Part shown: piece by piece, positions 35,029 to 46,621 of the stretch
Layout of the letters: each line of letters starts with the position of its first letter
Numbering within the stretch: position 1 is the stretch's first letter
Assembly (NCBI RefSeq): GCF_019226825.1
Contig: NZ_CP076643.1
Span: 62,001 to 126,000, forward strand
Source of the DNA: Vibrio ostreae
Lineage (GTDB): Bacteria; Pseudomonadota; Gammaproteobacteria; Enterobacterales; Vibrionaceae
Reading direction: 5' to 3'
DNA length: 64,000 bases
Notes under the pieces: model-generated
What the model was told of the DNA's origin: nothing
Seen by the model: the letters and a program-made list of their open reading frames with translations, nothing else
Database searches by the model: none
Made by a program: the position numbers and the translations under genes

Positions 35029-37653
35029 CTAATTCGGCGCAAGTTCGCAGACGTTACTCACCAGATGTTCGCGTAACGTCTGCTCTTCTTCTTCACTCAG
35101 TTTACCGCCGTGGGCACCGGTCAGGATAAACAAGTCTTCTGCCCGTTCGCCGATAGTGGTAATTTTTGCCGCGTGCAAATCAAGATTCAGTTCGGAGAAG
35201 GTTGCCCCGACAGTGGCCAGTAATCCCGGAGTATCCAGCGCAACAAACTCCATCAGAGTCCGTTTTTTACTCTTGGTGGGTAAAAAGTAGACCTGAGTTT
35301 TGACTTTAAAATGTTGTAACTGGCGCGGAATACGACGTGGGCGAATTTTCGGCCGCTGGCCTTCCTGCAATACCTGTAACAGTTGCTCGGTTAAAGGCTT
35401 GCGGTTGGCTTCTTCAATCGCATTGCCGTTCTGATCCAGGACCATAAAGGTATCGAGTACATAGCCGTCTTTGCTGGTCATAATCTGAGCGTCATGGACA
35501 CTGAGATTACGCCGGTCCAGTTCAGCGACCACAGTGGCAAACAGTGCTGGCTGATCTTTGGTGTAGACAAAGATTTCGCTGCCGCCGCGCGGCGCTTTTT
35601 TGCTGATCATTACCATAGGTTTGGTGTGGTCTTCGAGCCGCAGCAGATGAGTGCCGTGCCAGGCAATCTGTTTATGAGTATGACGCAGGAAGTAGTCGGC
35701 TTTAAAACGTTGCCACAACAGCTCGATTTCGCGCGCGCTGAAGCCCTCTTTGCGCAGCAGGGCAGAGGCCATCTGCTGGTTATGGCGGATACGATCACGC
35801 ACATCGACCGGGTTTTCCAGCCCGCGGCGCAGGGCGCGCTGGGTTGAGTAGTAGAGTTCGGCCAGCAGAGTGCGTTTCCAGCTGTTCCATAATTCCGGGT
35901 TGGTGGCACAGATATCCGCCACCGTCAGGCACAGCAGGTATTCCAGATACTCTTCATCGCGAACTTTCTTGGCAAACTCAATGATCACATCCGGATCATA
36001 AATATCCCGGCGCTGGGCGGTGACTGACATCAGCAGGTGATTTTGTACCAGCCAGGAAACCAGTTTGGCTTCCGGTTTGGACAAACCGTGCTCAATACAG
36101 AAATCGTAAGCCTCCACTGCGCCGATTTCTGAGTGATCGCCGCCGCGGCCTTTACCGATGTCATGGAAAATAGCGGCCAGGATGAGTAACTCTTTTTCTG
36201 AATTTTAGGGTAAACTTCGCAGCAAATCGGGTGTTTATCGTGATTCTTCATATCAGAGAACACATGAATGTGCTTGAGCAGGCGGATACTGTGTTCATCA
36301 ACGGTATAGACGTGGAACAGATCGAACTGCATCTGGCCGACAATTTGACTCCATTGCGGCAGATAAGCCGCCAGCACCCCCCAGTTTGTGCATCAGACTG
36401 AAGGCTTTATGCAGTGCATTCGGATGGCGGGTCAGTTCCATGAATTTTTCCCGCGCTGCCGGAATGGTGTGCAGGAACTTATTCAGACGCCGGCGCGCCG
36501 TGCGCAGTTGACGCATGGTCGGTGGTGACACACCTTCTATGCTGGAGTCATTGGCGATATGCAGGAACATATCGAGAATGGTTTCCGGGCGGGCCTGAAA
36601 CAGCGCCGGTTTACGCGCTTCAATAAGATTACCGCGGCGCTGGAAGTCGTCGTCGATGATTTCCGGCTCGCACTCTTCACCATTATTGAGGATCGCCTGA
36701 TCAAACAGCTTAAGTAGCATTTTGTTGAGTTCCGCTACCCGGCGCAGGGTACGGTAGAACTCTTTCATCATCATTTCGATCGGGCGGTTATGCTCACCGG
36801 TGAAACCCAGGCGTTCAGCGACCTGAGCCTGATGGGCGAACGTCAGCCGGTTATCGTAGCGTTTCAGCTCCAGATGGAGGGCAAAACGTACCCGCCACAA
36901 AAAGTCCTGACACTCGACCAGTTCACGAAACTCCGCATCGGTCAGAAAGCCAAACGTGCTCATTTCATACAGCGTCTTGGCGCCGAAGTGGCGGCGTGCT
37001 ACCCAGCCCAGGGTGTGGATGTCGCGCAGGCCGCCCGGAGTCGATTTAATGTCCGGTTCGAGATTGTAGGTGGTGTCATGGTAGCGTGCGTGACGCTCAC
37101 GCTGTTCCTGAATCTTGGCGCGGTAAAAGGTTTCACTGGGCCAGAAGCTTTCTGAATGGATAACCAGTTTCAGGCGGTGGAAGGTCTCTTCACTGCCGCT
37201 TAGCAAACGTGCTTCCTGCAGATTAGTGGCGACGGTGAGATCTTCGCGACCGATGTCGCCGCATTCAGAGACGGTACGTACCGCATGGCCGACTTCAAGA
37301 CGTAAATCCCATAAGAAGGTGATGAACTCGCTGATTTTGGCTGCGATGTCGTCGGGGAGCTTGTGGCTGGAAACCACCAGAATATCGATATCTGACAGCG
37401 GATGAAGCTCGCCGCGGCCATAACCGCCCACGGCCACCAGGCTCATCTCTGCTATTTGCTCAAAACCGAAGTGGCGCCATAAACGGTTGAGCAGCAGATC
37501 CATGTATTCGGCGCGGCCGATAACCAGATCGGCGACCGGATGATGGCTGAGGAATTCGTCTTTCTGATACTGGGCAAACTGTTCGAGCTGCTGTTTCAGT
37601 TCACTGATGGTCAGTTGCTCTTCGCTCAGGCTCACAGGAGATAAATAAGGCAT
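35029..37653 (-). pseudogene. glnD: Bifunctional uridylyltransferase/uridylyl-removing enzyme, two one-base frameshifts
   Basis: Nitrogen sensor that uridylylates PII (GlnB, at 60476 in this window) when glutamine is low and removes UMP when it is high. Order: nucleotidyltransferase (VAVGGYGRGELHPLSDIDIL), HD domain ([15 protein letters not shown]), two ACT domains at the C-terminus (LFATVVAELDRRNLSVHDAQ; LLATVGATFSELNLDLH). The frame breaks at C6 (36377-36382; five would read HKLGVLAAYL) and T5 (36193-36197; six would read [16 protein letters not shown]). Restored length is ~873 aa, as expected. Start at 37653 gives MPYLSPVSLSEEQL. A cell lacking GlnD grows poorly, so errors in the read are more likely. 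Confidence 0.9.
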
Positions 37654-37768
37654 AAGTGCGTCCATGCAAATGTTTCAATATATACTGAGATTGAATTTAT
37701 CAGATAACCGTCAGCGGCCTCAAGATATTACGTCAGTGCTGGCAAGGCGTGGGGCCGGAAGCCGGGGA

Positions 37769-37796
37769 TAAAAAAATCCCTGCCGAAGCAGGGATT
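37769..37796 (-). terminator. Terminator of map (minus strand)
   Basis: AATCCCTGC-TTCG-GCAGGGATT on the minus strand followed by a T6-7 run; the UUCG loop is very stable. Confidence 0.9.
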
Positions 37797-37805
37797 GGAA
37801 GCCGG

Positions 37806-38648
37806 TTATGCGTTGTGGAACACGCGTGGGATGCTCTCTTCCTCACGCAGGGTCAGGATTTCGCAACCGTCTGCGGTGACCAGGATGGTGTGCTCCCACT
37901 GAGCCGAGTTTTTGCCATCGGCAGTGTAAACGGTCCAGTTATCCTCATCATCCAGGCGGCAACCGAATTTACCAGCGTTAATCATCGGCTCGATAGTGAA
38001 AATCATACCTTCACGCAGTACCGTGCGGTCGCTGTTGCGGTAGTGCACCACTTGTGGCTCTTCATGGAAGCCGGCACCGATGCCGTGGCCACAGTAATCA
38101 CGCACGATCGAGAATTTCAGGCGCGGGTTGTTCTTGTTGTTGGTCTTGATGTGTTTTTCAATTGCGGTACCGATTTCACCCAGTTGTGTGCCCGGTTTAA
38201 CTTTTTTCAGTGCCAGGTACAGACATTCCTGAGCAACCAGACACAGGCGCTTATCCGCCGGAGCAACGTCACCGACCTGGAACATCTTCGAGGTATCACC
38301 GTGATAGCCATCTTTAATCACTGTGATGTCGATGTTCATGATATCGCCATCTTTCAGCACAGCCGGACGGGTGATCTGGCCGTAAGCACTGTCTTGCTCT
38401 GCCGGGATGCCGTGGCAGACGATGTGGTTGATTGACGTACAGATAGATTTAGGGAAACCGTGATAATTGAGAGGAGCCGGAATTGCGCCCTGAACTTCAG
38501 TGATGTACTTGTGACAGATCTGATCCAGTTCTTCGGTCGTTACGCCCGCCTTAACATGAGGTTCAATCATTTCCAGAACCTCAGCCGCCAGACGGCCGGC
38601 TACGCGCATTTTTTCAATTTCTTCAGCAGTTTTAATAATTACAGACAT
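37806..38648 (-). CDS. map: Methionine aminopeptidase type I
   Basis: Removes the initiator methionine from new proteins. The pita-bread fold has metal ligands visible in DIMNIDITVIKDGYHGDTSK (two Asp), CGHGIGAGFHEEP (His), and the C-terminal Glu residues in IEPMINAG and SAQWEHTIL. The 280-residue length is a little above E. coli (264), with a few extra residues near KTNNKNNPRL. It is divergent from rpsB, the usual arrangement. Confidence 0.97.
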   Translation of the reverse strand: MSVIIKTAEEIEKMRVAGRLAAEVLEMIEPHVKAGVTTEELDQICHKYITEVQGAIPAPLNYHGFPKSICTSINHIVCHGIPAEQDSAYGQITRPAVLKDGDIMNIDITVIKDGYHGDTSKMFQVGDVAPADKRLCLVAQECLYLALKKVKPGTQLGEIGTAIEKHIKTNNKNNPRLKFSIVRDYCGHGIGAGFHEEPQVVHYRNSDRTVLREGMIFTIEPMINAGKFGCRLDDEDNWTVYTADGKNSAQWEHTILVTADGCEILTLREEESIPRVFHNA

Positions 38649-38877
38649 CGGCTTTCTCTACTAACGCTTATGCACACACATTGTGCTAATCGGGCTATTG
38701 TAACAGTGGAAGAGGGAAGCGCAACAATACCGTCAAGTAAGAATGAGAATCAGAGGTGATTGAGTGGTCACTAATGAGTCTGCTGCGCGTACCAAAAAGA
38801 GAGCGATAACGGCCATGGCAAGCGAGACCTGGCAGCGAGAACGACCGATTTTTTACTAGCCACCTGAGCGCAAAATG
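38649..38877. other. Divergent map-rpsB promoter region
   Basis: No ORF of note. This part of the 411-base gap must hold the map promoter (minus) and the upstream part of the rpsB promoter (plus). A divergent arrangement with separate promoters is typical. Confidence 0.5.
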
Positions 38878-38886
38878 TGGTATAAA
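38878..38886 (+). promoter_or_regulatory. rpsB promoter -10 with GC-rich discriminator
   Basis: Extended -10 TGG-TATAAA at 38878-38886 followed directly by GCGCGCC. Such GC discriminators mark stringently controlled ribosomal promoters. No clear -35 was found. Confidence 0.6.
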
Positions 38887-38980
38887 GCGCGCCGGAAACT
38901 CGGTCTGATTTCTTCATTTGGCGAAACAGATACGATTCCACTAACATTTAACTTTAAATCACACACATTCCGACACATGA

Positions 38981-39059
38981 TCCGGGGTGCCTCCAGCGTT
39001 AGTTTGAGAGGTCGGAAACATGGGGAATGTGGAGGCCTAACCCCATAGAGGATTATATA
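38981..39059 (+). promoter_or_regulatory. rpsB leader RNA (t44-like, S2 autoregulation)
   Basis: The leader carries nested complementary pairs: GGGGT (38984-) with ACCCC (39040-), GCCTCCA (38989-38995) with TGGAGGC (39030-39036), and GTTAG (38998-39002) with CTAAC (39037-). This matches the position and pairing type of the t44/S2 leader found between map and rpsB in gammaproteobacteria, where S2 represses its own operon. Confidence 0.7.
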
Positions 39060-39788
39060 ATGGCAACTGTATCAATGCGCGATATGCTGAAAGCTGGTGT
39101 TCACTTCGGTCACCAGACTCGTTACTGGAACCCAAAAATGAAGCCATTCATCTTTGGCGCTCGTAACAAGGTTCATATCATCAACCTGGAAAAAACTGTA
39201 CCTATGTTCAACGAAGCTCTGTCTGAGCTGGTTAAAGTTGGCGAGAAAAAAGGTAAAGTTCTTTTCGTAGGTACTAAGCGCGCTGCATCTGAAGCGGTTA
39301 AAGAAGCTGCTATTGCTAGCAACCAGTACTACGTTAACAACCGCTGGTTGGGCGGTATGCTGACTAACTGGAAAACTGTTCGCCAGTCAATCAAGCGTCT
39401 GAAAGAGCTGGAAGTACAATCTACTGACGGTACTTTCGACAAGCTGACCAAGAAAGAAGCTCTAATGCGTACTCGTGAAATGGAGAAGCTAGAGAAGTCT
39501 CTTGGTGGTATCAAAGACATGGGCGGTCTACCAGACGCTCTGTTCGTAATCGACGCTGATCACGAGCACATCGCAGTTAAAGAAGCAAACAACCTGGGTA
39601 TCCCAGTATTTGCAGTAGTTGATACTAACTCTAGCCCAGACGGCATCGACTACATCATCCCAGGTAACGACGACGCAATCCGCGCTGTTCAACTGTACCT
39701 GAACGCTGCTGCTGCATCTCTGACTGAAGGCCGCAACAAAGACGTTGCAGCTGTTGCTGACAAAGACGACTTCGTAGAAGCTGAATAA
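39060..39788 (+). CDS. rpsB: 30S ribosomal protein S2
   Basis: Small-subunit protein, 242 residues, begins [20 protein letters not shown] and contains [20 protein letters not shown] and the [14 protein letters not shown] motif; acidic tail after 225. Start at 39060 is fixed by homology and an AGAGGA site; the frame opening at 39027 is leader. Codon use is strongly biased, as in highly expressed genes. A leader RNA element precedes it and an attenuator follows before tsf. Confidence 0.98.
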   Translation: MATVSMRDMLKAGVHFGHQTRYWNPKMKPFIFGARNKVHIINLEKTVPMFNEALSELVKVGEKKGKVLFVGTKRAASEAVKEAAIASNQYYVNNRWLGGMLTNWKTVRQSIKRLKELEVQSTDGTFDKLTKKEALMRTREMEKLEKSLGGIKDMGGLPDALFVIDADHEHIAVKEANNLGIPVFAVVDTNSSPDGIDYIIPGNDDAIRAVQLYLNAAAASLTEGRNKDVAAVADKDDFVEAE

Positions 39789-39859
39789 TAGCTGCTCATA
39801 GTAATACTTAGTTCTATGTGCCACAAAGCTGAAGCATAAGCTAAGTTATTATAGTTAGC

Positions 39860-39892
39860 ATTGGGGGCCGAAAACGTAGGCCCCCAATTTTT
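39860..39892 (+). terminator. Attenuator between rpsB and tsf
   Basis: ATTGGGGGCC (39860-39869) pairs with GGCCCCCAAT (39879-39888) and T5 follows. It would lower tsf relative to rpsB, in line with known partial termination there in E. coli. Confidence 0.8.
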
Positions 39893-39923
39893 ACCACATC
39901 CAGAATCAACTGAGGAATAGAGA

Positions 39924-40766
39924 ATGGCTGTTACTGCTGCTCTAGTTAAAGAACTGCGCGAACGTACTGGCGCAGGCATGATGGAATGTAAGAAAGCGCT
40001 TGTTGAAACTAACGGTGACATCGAGCTAGCGATCGAGAACATGCGTAAGTCAGGCGCTGCTAAAGCTGCTAAAAAAGCAGGCAACGTTGCTGCTGAAGGC
40101 GCGATCATCATCAAAGAAGGTGAAGGCGTTGCTGTTCTTCTTGAAGTTAACTGCCAAACTGACTTCGTAGCAAAAGATGCAAACTTCGCAGCATTCGCTG
40201 AGAAAGTAGCTGCAGAAGCGGTAGCTTCTCAAGCATCTGTTGAAGAGCTACAAGCTAAATTCGAAGACGAGCGTGTTGCACTGGTTGCTAAAATCGGTGA
40301 AAACATCAACATCCGTCGCGTACAATACGTACAGGGTGCTGCTCTGGCTTCTTACCGTCACGGTGAGAAAATCGGTGTTGTTGTTGCCGGTGAAGGCGAC
40401 GCAGAAACACTGAAGCACGTTGCAATGCACGTTGCTGCTTCACGTCCAGAATACGTGAACCCAGAAGATGTACCAGCTGACGTTGTTGCTAAAGAACGTG
40501 AAGTTCAGGTTGGCATCGCAATGAACGAAGGCAAGCCTAAAGAAATCGCTGAGAAGATGGTTGAAGGCCGTATGCGTAAGTTCACTGGCGAAGTTTCTCT
40601 GACTGGCCAGCCTTTCGTAATGGAACCTAAGAAATCTGTAGGTGAAGTTCTGAAAGAAAAAGGCGCTGCTGTTACTTCTTTCGTTCGTCTGGAAGTAGGC
40701 GAAGGTATCGAGAAGAAAGAAGAGCTGAGCTTTGCTGAAGAAGTAGCACTGGCTCAAAAAGGTTAA
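39924..40766 (+). CDS. tsf: Elongation factor Ts
   Basis: Guanine-nucleotide exchange factor for EF-Tu. The 280-residue protein starts [20 protein letters not shown] with the TDFVAKD motif (residues ~80-86, EF-Tu contact) and the family core [11 protein letters not shown]. Highly biased codon use. In the rpsB-tsf unit, with a terminator after it at 40789. Confidence 0.98.
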   Translation: MAVTAALVKELRERTGAGMMECKKALVETNGDIELAIENMRKSGAAKAAKKAGNVAAEGAIIIKEGEGVAVLLEVNCQTDFVAKDANFAAFAEKVAAEAVASQASVEELQAKFEDERVALVAKIGENINIRRVQYVQGAALASYRHGEKIGVVVAGEGDAETLKHVAMHVAASRPEYVNPEDVPADVVAKEREVQVGIAMNEGKPKEIAEKMVEGRMRKFTGEVSLTGQPFVMEPKKSVGEVLKEKGAAVTSFVRLEVGEGIEKKEELSFAEEVALAQKG

Positions 40767-40788
40767 GCCTTTTCGAGACTGCTCAGAT

Positions 40789-40816
40789 AAAGACCGTAGC
40801 CCAGGCTGCGGTCTTT
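40789..40816 (+). terminator. Rho-independent terminator after tsf
   Basis: AAAGACCGTAGCC-CA-GGCTGCGGTCTTT then T4. Confidence 0.85.
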
Positions 40817-40925
40817 TCACGACTAGGCATATAATTCGTTTAGCCGTGATGATTGGAATTCTTATCTAAGTTTCCAATCATGACTGTTAAACAACTCTTT
40901 GAACTCTCTTTGGAAGGTAAAGTCC

Positions 40926-41657
40926 ATGACAACGAACCCTAAACCAGCATATCAACGTATTCTGTTAAAACTTAGCGGTGAAGCGCTTCAAGGCGAAGAA
41001 GGTTTTGGTATCGATCCGACCGTTCTTGATCGCATGGCGCAGGAGGTCAAGGAACTGGTAGAACTTGGTGTTCAGGTTGGCGTTGTTATCGGTGGTGGTA
41101 ACCTGTTCCGTGGTGCGGGTCTGGCTGCAGCGGGTATGAACCGCGTTGTAGGTGACCACATGGGCATGTTGGCAACAGTAATGAATGGTCTGGCAATGCG
41201 TGACGCACTGCACCGTGCTTATGTAAACGCACGCGTGATGTCAGCCATTCCTCTGAACGGTGTGTGTGATGACTACAACTGGGCCGATGCGATCAGCCAA
41301 CTGCGTCAGGGCCGCGTTGTGATCTTCTCTGCAGGTACCGGTAACCCGTTTTTTACTACCGATTCGGCTGCGTGTCTGCGCGGTATTGAAATTGAAGCGG
41401 ACATAGTTCTCAAAGCAACAAAAGTCGACGGCGTTTACAGTGCAGACCCGGTAGCCAACCCAGACGCACAGCTGTATGATAAGCTCGCATACAACGATGT
41501 ACTTGACAAAGAATTGAAAGTCATGGATTTGGCGGCATTTACCCTGGCTCGTGACCATAAGATGCCAATCCGTGTCTTCAACATGAACAAACCTGGCGCT
41601 CTGCGCCGCGTAGTGATGGGTGAGACGGAAGGCACTTTGATTACCTCCGCTGAATAA
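40926..41657 (+). CDS. pyrH: UMP kinase
   Basis: Amino-acid-kinase-fold enzyme making UDP from UMP, regulated by GTP and UTP. The 243-residue frame from 40926 shows [51 protein letters not shown] segment ([19 protein letters not shown]) and [24 protein letters not shown] site fits 40926, not the frame start at 40899. Confidence 0.97.
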   Translation: MTTNPKPAYQRILLKLSGEALQGEEGFGIDPTVLDRMAQEVKELVELGVQVGVVIGGGNLFRGAGLAAAGMNRVVGDHMGMLATVMNGLAMRDALHRAYVNARVMSAIPLNGVCDDYNWADAISQLRQGRVVIFSAGTGNPFFTTDSAACLRGIEIEADIVLKATKVDGVYSADPVANPDAQLYDKLAYNDVLDKELKVMDLAAFTLARDHKMPIRVFNMNKPGALRRVVMGETEGTLITSAE

Positions 41658-41693
41658 TCACTGGCAAGTTGAAATAAGAATTAAGGTGAAATT

Positions 41694-42251
41694 GTGATTA
41701 ATGAGATCAAACAAGACGCTCAAGAGCGTATGGACAAAAGTGTAGAAGCACTAAAGAACAACCTGAGTAAGGTTCGTACTGGCCGTGCGCACCCAAGCCT
41801 GCTATCTGGCATCTCAGTTGAGTACTACGGTGCGCCAACGCCTCTTAACCAAATTGCTAACGTCGTAGCAGAAGATGCTCGTACTCTGGCCATCACCGTA
41901 TTCGACAAAGAGCTGACGCCAAAAGTCGAAAAAGCGATCCTGATGTCTGACCTGGGGCTGAACCCAATGTCAGCGGGTACGGTAATCCGTGTACCACTGC
42001 CACCACTGACGGAAGAGCGTCGTCGTGACCTGGTTAAAATCGTACGTGGTGAAGCTGAAGGCGGTCGTGTTGCTGTTCGTAACATCCGTCGTGACGCGAA
42101 CGCGGATCTGAAAGGCCTGCTGAAAGAGAAAGAAATCTCTGAAGATGAAGATCGTAAAGCGCAGGACGAAATTCAGAAACTGACTGATGCTGCTGTTAAA
42201 CGCATTGATGAAGTGCTGGCAGCAAAAGAAAAAGAATTGATGGAAGTATAA
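41694..42251 (+). CDS. frr: Ribosome recycling factor
   Basis: Splits post-termination ribosomes with EF-G. 185 residues, tRNA-shaped: [54 protein letters not shown] and a long C-terminal helix ending [10 protein letters not shown]. Starts with GTG at 41694 behind AAGGTGAA. A terminator follows at 42275. Confidence 0.97.
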   Translation: MINEIKQDAQERMDKSVEALKNNLSKVRTGRAHPSLLSGISVEYYGAPTPLNQIANVVAEDARTLAITVFDKELTPKVEKAILMSDLGLNPMSAGTVIRVPLPPLTEERRRDLVKIVRGEAEGGRVAVRNIRRDANADLKGLLKEKEISEDEDRKAQDEIQKLTDAAVKRIDEVLAAKEKELMEV

Positions 42252-42274
42252 TTTCCGATTAATTTCAGTGATAA

Positions 42275-42306
42275 AAGCGCTGTGCTCGCAGCACAGCGTT
42301 TTTTTA
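42275..42306 (+). terminator. Rho-independent terminator after frr
   Basis: CGCTGTGC-TCGCA-GCACAGCG then seven T. Confidence 0.9.
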
Positions 42307-42346
42307 TGCTACTCTTCATCATCTTTTTTGTCGTCAATACGTTCCT

Positions 42347-43099
42347 ATGCAAAATTCGCAACTCTCTTCAGATGTTTTACCTCAGCACATTGCAATCATT
42401 ATGGATGGCAACGGGCGCTGGGCGAAAGCGCAAGGTAAACCTCGAGTCTTCGGCCATAAAAGTGGCGTCTCAGCTGTTCGAAAAACCATCTCTACTGCAG
42501 CGAAACTAGGCATCAAAGCGGTTACCCTCTTTGCATTCAGCAGCGAGAACTGGCGTCGTCCTGAAGAAGAGGTCGGTGTGCTAATGGAGCTGTTCATCAC
42601 AGTTCTGTCGACCGAAGTCAAAAAACTGCACAAGAATAACCTGCGTCTCCGTATCATCGGCGACACCCGTCGTTTTAGTGAGCGACTGCAGAAAAAAATT
42701 GCCCAGGCGGAAGCCCTGACCGCCAATAACACCGGTTTGGTCGTTAACATTGCCGCGAACTATGGCGGTAAGTGGGACATTACTCAGGCCACACGTGAAA
42801 TCGCCCGTAAAGTCGCATGCGGTGAAGTGGATCCATCTCAGATTGATGAAGCCATGATTACCCAGCATCTGACCATGGCCGATATTCCGGAAGTGGACCT
42901 GTTGATCCGCACCAGTGGCGAATGCCGCATCAGCAACTTTATGTTGTGGCAACTGGCGTATGCAGAAATGTATTTCACGCCGCAATACTGGCCTGAATTT
43001 GGTGAAGAGAGTTTAATTGAAGCAGTGACCTGGTTTGTGAACCGCGAGCGCCGATTCGGCTGCACCGGTGAGCAGGTTAAGGCACTGATGGAATCATAG
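42347..43099 (+). CDS. uppS: Undecaprenyl diphosphate synthase (cis-prenyltransferase)
   Basis: Makes the C55 carrier lipid for peptidoglycan and O-antigen. 250 residues with the family signature [20 protein letters not shown] (catalytic Asp), [14 protein letters not shown] and [20 protein letters not shown]. The residue after RTSGE is Cys where many bacteria have Gln or His, a small change. Opens the uppS-cdsA-dxr-rseP-bamA part of the macro-operon. Confidence 0.97.
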   Translation: MQNSQLSSDVLPQHIAIIMDGNGRWAKAQGKPRVFGHKSGVSAVRKTISTAAKLGIKAVTLFAFSSENWRRPEEEVGVLMELFITVLSTEVKKLHKNNLRLRIIGDTRRFSERLQKKIAQAEALTANNTGLVVNIAANYGGKWDITQATREIARKVACGEVDPSQIDEAMITQHLTMADIPEVDLLIRTSGECRISNFMLWQLAYAEMYFTPQYWPEFGEESLIEAVTWFVNRERRFGCTGEQVKALMES

Positions 43100-43115
43100 A
43101 ATAGGATTTCTGAGT

Positions 43116-43958
43116 TTGAAGCAAAGAATTATAACCGCGCTCATTCTTGCCCCTCTGGTGATTGCCGGCATTGTCTATTTGCCGCTGGCTTGGTTTGTGG
43201 CCGCTCTGGCCGTTGTTACCTTATTGGGCTTTTGGGAGTGGACTCAGTTTGTAGAGCACTCTTCACGTTACGCTGCGCTGTTACCGGCGGTTATCGTTGG
43301 TGGAGCAAGCTTTTTTATTATTTCTCCGGCAGCCGCTGAGCTGCGTGAGCCATCATCACTGCATTACGCTGTGATGTTGATTGGCTCGTTCTGGTGGTTG
43401 TACGCCAGTTTTCTCGCCGTCACGTATCCTCAATCCCGCAACAGGTGGGAGGGATGTAACGTCTCGCGCCATGCATTTGGCCTTCTTACATTGCTGCCGT
43501 TTTTCTGGAGTGTGGTGTTCCTGCGCGCCGAGCAGATCGACAGTGATTTTTTCCACGGTGCCAAGCTGGTGCTGTTTGTATGTTTGATCGTGTGGTCGGC
43601 CGATAGCGGCGCCTATTTTTCCGGTAAAAGTTTCGGTAAGCATAAAATGGCTCCGGCGGTGAGTCCGAATAAAACTATCGAAGGTCTGGTGGGCGGCGTG
43701 ATCGCAGCCATGCTGGTTGGTTGGGTCTTTGCCGATCTGTTCGCTATCGAATTCAGTTCTTTACCTGTTATGCTGCTGACGATTCTGCTCACTGTGGTTA
43801 TCTCGGTGCTGGGTGATTTGGTCGAGAGCATGTTTAAACGTGTCTCTGGCATTAAAGACAGCAGCAATATCATTCCCGGACACGGTGGTATTCTGGATCG
43901 CATCGATAGCCTGACGGCGGCTTTCCCTGTATTCGCTCTTCTATACTTCTTGTTCTAA
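43116..43958 (+). CDS. cdsA: Phosphatidate cytidylyltransferase (CDP-diglyceride synthase)
   Basis: Membrane enzyme forming CDP-diacylglycerol, precursor of all phospholipids. 280 residues, ~8 helices; signature near the end RVSGIKDSSNIIPGHGGILD with the metal Asp residues in ILDRIDSLTAAFP. It starts with TTG at 43116, 16 bases after uppS, with a weak AGGA site; the next ATG is far inside the conserved helices, so TTG is accepted. Confidence 0.95.
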   Translation: MKQRIITALILAPLVIAGIVYLPLAWFVAALAVVTLLGFWEWTQFVEHSSRYAALLPAVIVGGASFFIISPAAAELREPSSLHYAVMLIGSFWWLYASFLAVTYPQSRNRWEGCNVSRHAFGLLTLLPFFWSVVFLRAEQIDSDFFHGAKLVLFVCLIVWSADSGAYFSGKSFGKHKMAPAVSPNKTIEGLVGGVIAAMLVGWVFADLFAIEFSSLPVMLLTILLTVVISVLGDLVESMFKRVSGIKDSSNIIPGHGGILDRIDSLTAAFPVFALLYFLF

Positions 43959-44009
43959 TGTTTGAGCAGGTATTTCGCCTGCTCATCTTTAATCACAACG
44001 GTTTTTGCT

Positions 44010-45218
44010 ATGCGTAAATTAACGATTCTTGGGGCAACGGGTTCAATCGGAGCCAGTACGCTCAAGGTAGTCGCAGAGAATCCTGAACAATTTACTGTGG
44101 TCGCACTGGCGGCAGGTGGCAATGTTGACAAAATGCGTGAGCTTTGCCAGCGTTGGCAGCCTAAATATGCGGTGATGGCCACGGCGCAAGCCGCGCAGAT
44201 ACTGCAGGCGCAGTTGCGTGAACTTAAGCTTAATATCGAGGTGCTGTACGGCACTGACGCTATGTGTCAGGTTGCTGCCTGCGATGAAGTTGACACCGTG
44301 ATGGCGGCAATTGTCGGTGCGGCGGGTCTGCTGCCGACGATGGCTGCGGTTAAAGCCGGTAAACGCGTTTTGCTCGCCAATAAAGAAGCCCTGGTGATGT
44401 CTGGTCAGCTGTTTATCGACGCGGTAGAAGAGTTTGGCGCCGAGTTGATGCCGGTTGACAGCGAGCACAATGCGATTTTTCAGTGCCTGCCAGTGGAGAT
44501 TCAGACCCGGCTCGGACGTTGTGATCTTGCCCAGAGCGGCGTTTCTCACATTCTGCTGACCGGTTCCGGTGGTCCTTTCCGTTATAGTGATATCAATACG
44601 TTATCTGGTGTGACCCCGCAGCAGGCGATTGCGCATCCGAATTGGTCGATGGGGCCGAAAATTTCGGTTGATTCAGCCACCATGATGAACAAAGGGCTGG
44701 AATTTATCGAAGCCAAATGGCTGTTTAACGCGGCGCCGCAGCAGCTCAAAGTGCTGATTCATCCCCAATCGGTGATTCACTCCATGGTGCAGTACCGTGA
44801 TGGCTCCGTGATTGCCCAGCTTGGTGAGCAGGACATGGCGACGCCGATTGCCCATACTATGGCGTATCCTGAACGGGTCGGAGCTGGCGTAGCTGCGCTT
44901 GATTTTACCCGTTTAAGTGAACTGACCTTTATGGATGTCGATTATCAGCGCTATCCGTGTCTGAAACTGGCGATCGATGCCTGTTACGAAGGTCAGCATG
45001 CGACCACGTCGCTGAATGCGGCTAATGAAGTGGCGGTCGAGGCGTTCTTAAACGGCAAAATCCGCTTTACGGATATCGCAACTATTAATCAGCAGGTGTT
45101 GTCTAAAATTTGCGGCATGAATAATCCGTTACATTCCTATACCTTGGAAAGCCTGCTTGAGCTGGATACAATGGCCCGAAGTCTGGCATCTCAGGAATTA
45201 AAAGAGCGATTGTTATGA
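44010..45218 (+). CDS. dxr: 1-deoxy-D-xylulose 5-phosphate reductoisomerase
   Basis: First committed step of the MEP isoprenoid pathway, NADPH-dependent (also called ispC). From 44010 it reads [20 protein letters not shown] (NADPH site), [35 protein letters not shown] and [20 protein letters not shown]. 402 residues, family length. The frame is open from 43962, but the conserved start is 44010, although its ribosome site is poor. It feeds the same pathway as uppS two genes before. Confidence 0.96.
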   Translation: MRKLTILGATGSIGASTLKVVAENPEQFTVVALAAGGNVDKMRELCQRWQPKYAVMATAQAAQILQAQLRELKLNIEVLYGTDAMCQVAACDEVDTVMAAIVGAAGLLPTMAAVKAGKRVLLANKEALVMSGQLFIDAVEEFGAELMPVDSEHNAIFQCLPVEIQTRLGRCDLAQSGVSHILLTGSGGPFRYSDINTLSGVTPQQAIAHPNWSMGPKISVDSATMMNKGLEFIEAKWLFNAAPQQLKVLIHPQSVIHSMVQYRDGSVIAQLGEQDMATPIAHTMAYPERVGAGVAALDFTRLSELTFMDVDYQRYPCLKLAIDACYEGQHATTSLNAANEVAVEAFLNGKIRFTDIATINQQVLSKICGMNNPLHSYTLESLLELDTMARSLASQELKERLL

Positions 45219-46573
45219 GTGGCATATTGTGGAATCTGGTGTCTTTTATTGTTGCCTTGGGCATTTTGGTGGCCGTGCATGAATACGGCCATTTTTGGGT
45301 AGCAAGAAAATGTGGTGTCCGGGTCGAAAAATTCTCGATCGGCTTTGGTAAGTCGATCTGGAAACGGATCGGTAAAGACGGCACTGAGTACAGTATTGCC
45401 ATGATTCCGCTTGGCGGTTACGTCAAGATGCTTGACGGGCGTGTCGATGATGTGGCGCCAGAACAGCAGCAGTTTGCGTTTGATAAAAAGCCGCTCTGGC
45501 AGCGCAGTGCGATTGTCAGTGCCGGTCCGGTATTTAACTTTATCTTTGCTGTGTTTGCCTACTGGCTGGTGTTTATGATCGGCATTCCGGCGGTTAAGCC
45601 GGTGGTTGGCACTGTGACCCCGTATTCAATTGCTGCCGATGCAGGTCTGCAGTCCGGTATGGAAATTAAATCAGTCTCCGGGGTGGAAACGCCGGACTGG
45701 GAATCGGTCAACATGGGACTGATTTCCCACATTGGTGACCAGCGCATGACGATGACGGTTTCTTCACCAGACGGTGTCGGGGTCGACGAAATCAAAACTT
45801 TTGACCTGAGCGGTTGGAACTTTGATCCTGAAACAGAGTCTGCTATGGGAGCGCTTGGATTTAATCCATTTACCCCTGCTATTTCGCCGGAGTTGACCAG
45901 TGTGTCTGCAGGTGGAGCCGGAGAGCGCGCCGGATTACAGGTAGGGGATGTGCTGACCCGCATTGACGGTCAGCCGATTACAGACTGGCAACAGGTGGTT
46001 GAGGCGATTCAGGCACACCCTGAGCAACCCTTGACGCTTGACCTTGAGCGTGATCAGCAGAGCCTGTCGGTTGAGCTGAATCCACAGGCGCGAGAGCTGT
46101 CTCAAGGAAAAGTGATTGGTTTTGCGGGTATTGCCCCCAAAATCGCAGATTGGCCGGAAAATTATCGATTTGAACTGCAATTTGGTGTATTTGAATCGAT
46201 CGGAAAAGCGGTTGATAAAACCGGACAGATTATTGATCTGACGATCAGCATGTTGAAGAAACTGCTGGTAGGGGATGTCGGCCTGAATAACCTGAGTGGC
46301 CCGATTTCGATCGCGAAAGGGGCAGGGACGACCGCGGATTACGGTCTGGTCTACTTCCTTGGTTTTCTGGCGTTGATCAGCGTTAACTTAGGGATCATTA
46401 ACCTGGTTCCTTTGCCGATGCTTGATGGCGGCCACCTGCTGTTTTTTGCCATTGAGGCTGTCATTCGTCGTCCGGTACCGGAAAGAGTACAGGAAATGGG
46501 GTACCGCATCGGTGGTATGATCATTTTCTCTCTGATGGCCGTGGCAATATTTAACGATTTTACTCGCCTGTGA
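45215..46573 (+). CDS. rseP: Site-2 intramembrane zinc protease RseP
   Basis: Cuts the anti-sigma factor RseA within the membrane, releasing sigma-E during envelope stress. 452 residues: zinc site HEYGHF in helix 1 (about residues 22-27), two periplasmic PDZ domains (about 120-300), the C-terminal LDGGHLLFF Asp motif (about 401-409) and the last helix. ATG overlaps the dxr stop (ATGA). Next to bamA, whose folding it surveys. Confidence 0.97.
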   Translation: MSGILWNLVSFIVALGILVAVHEYGHFWVARKCGVRVEKFSIGFGKSIWKRIGKDGTEYSIAMIPLGGYVKMLDGRVDDVAPEQQQFAFDKKPLWQRSAIVSAGPVFNFIFAVFAYWLVFMIGIPAVKPVVGTVTPYSIAADAGLQSGMEIKSVSGVETPDWESVNMGLISHIGDQRMTMTVSSPDGVGVDEIKTFDLSGWNFDPETESAMGALGFNPFTPAISPELTSVSAGGAGERAGLQVGDVLTRIDGQPITDWQQVVEAIQAHPEQPLTLDLERDQQSLSVELNPQARELSQGKVIGFAGIAPKIADWPENYRFELQFGVFESIGKAVDKTGQIIDLTISMLKKLLVGDVGLNNLSGPISIAKGAGTTADYGLVYFLGFLALISVNLGIINLVPLPMLDGGHLLFFAIEAVIRRPVPERVQEMGYRIGGMIIFSLMAVAIFNDFTRL

Positions 46574-46621
46574 TTGATACGCATTAGGCAAAGGTTGTAG
46601 TAAGGACTAACTAAAACAAAT

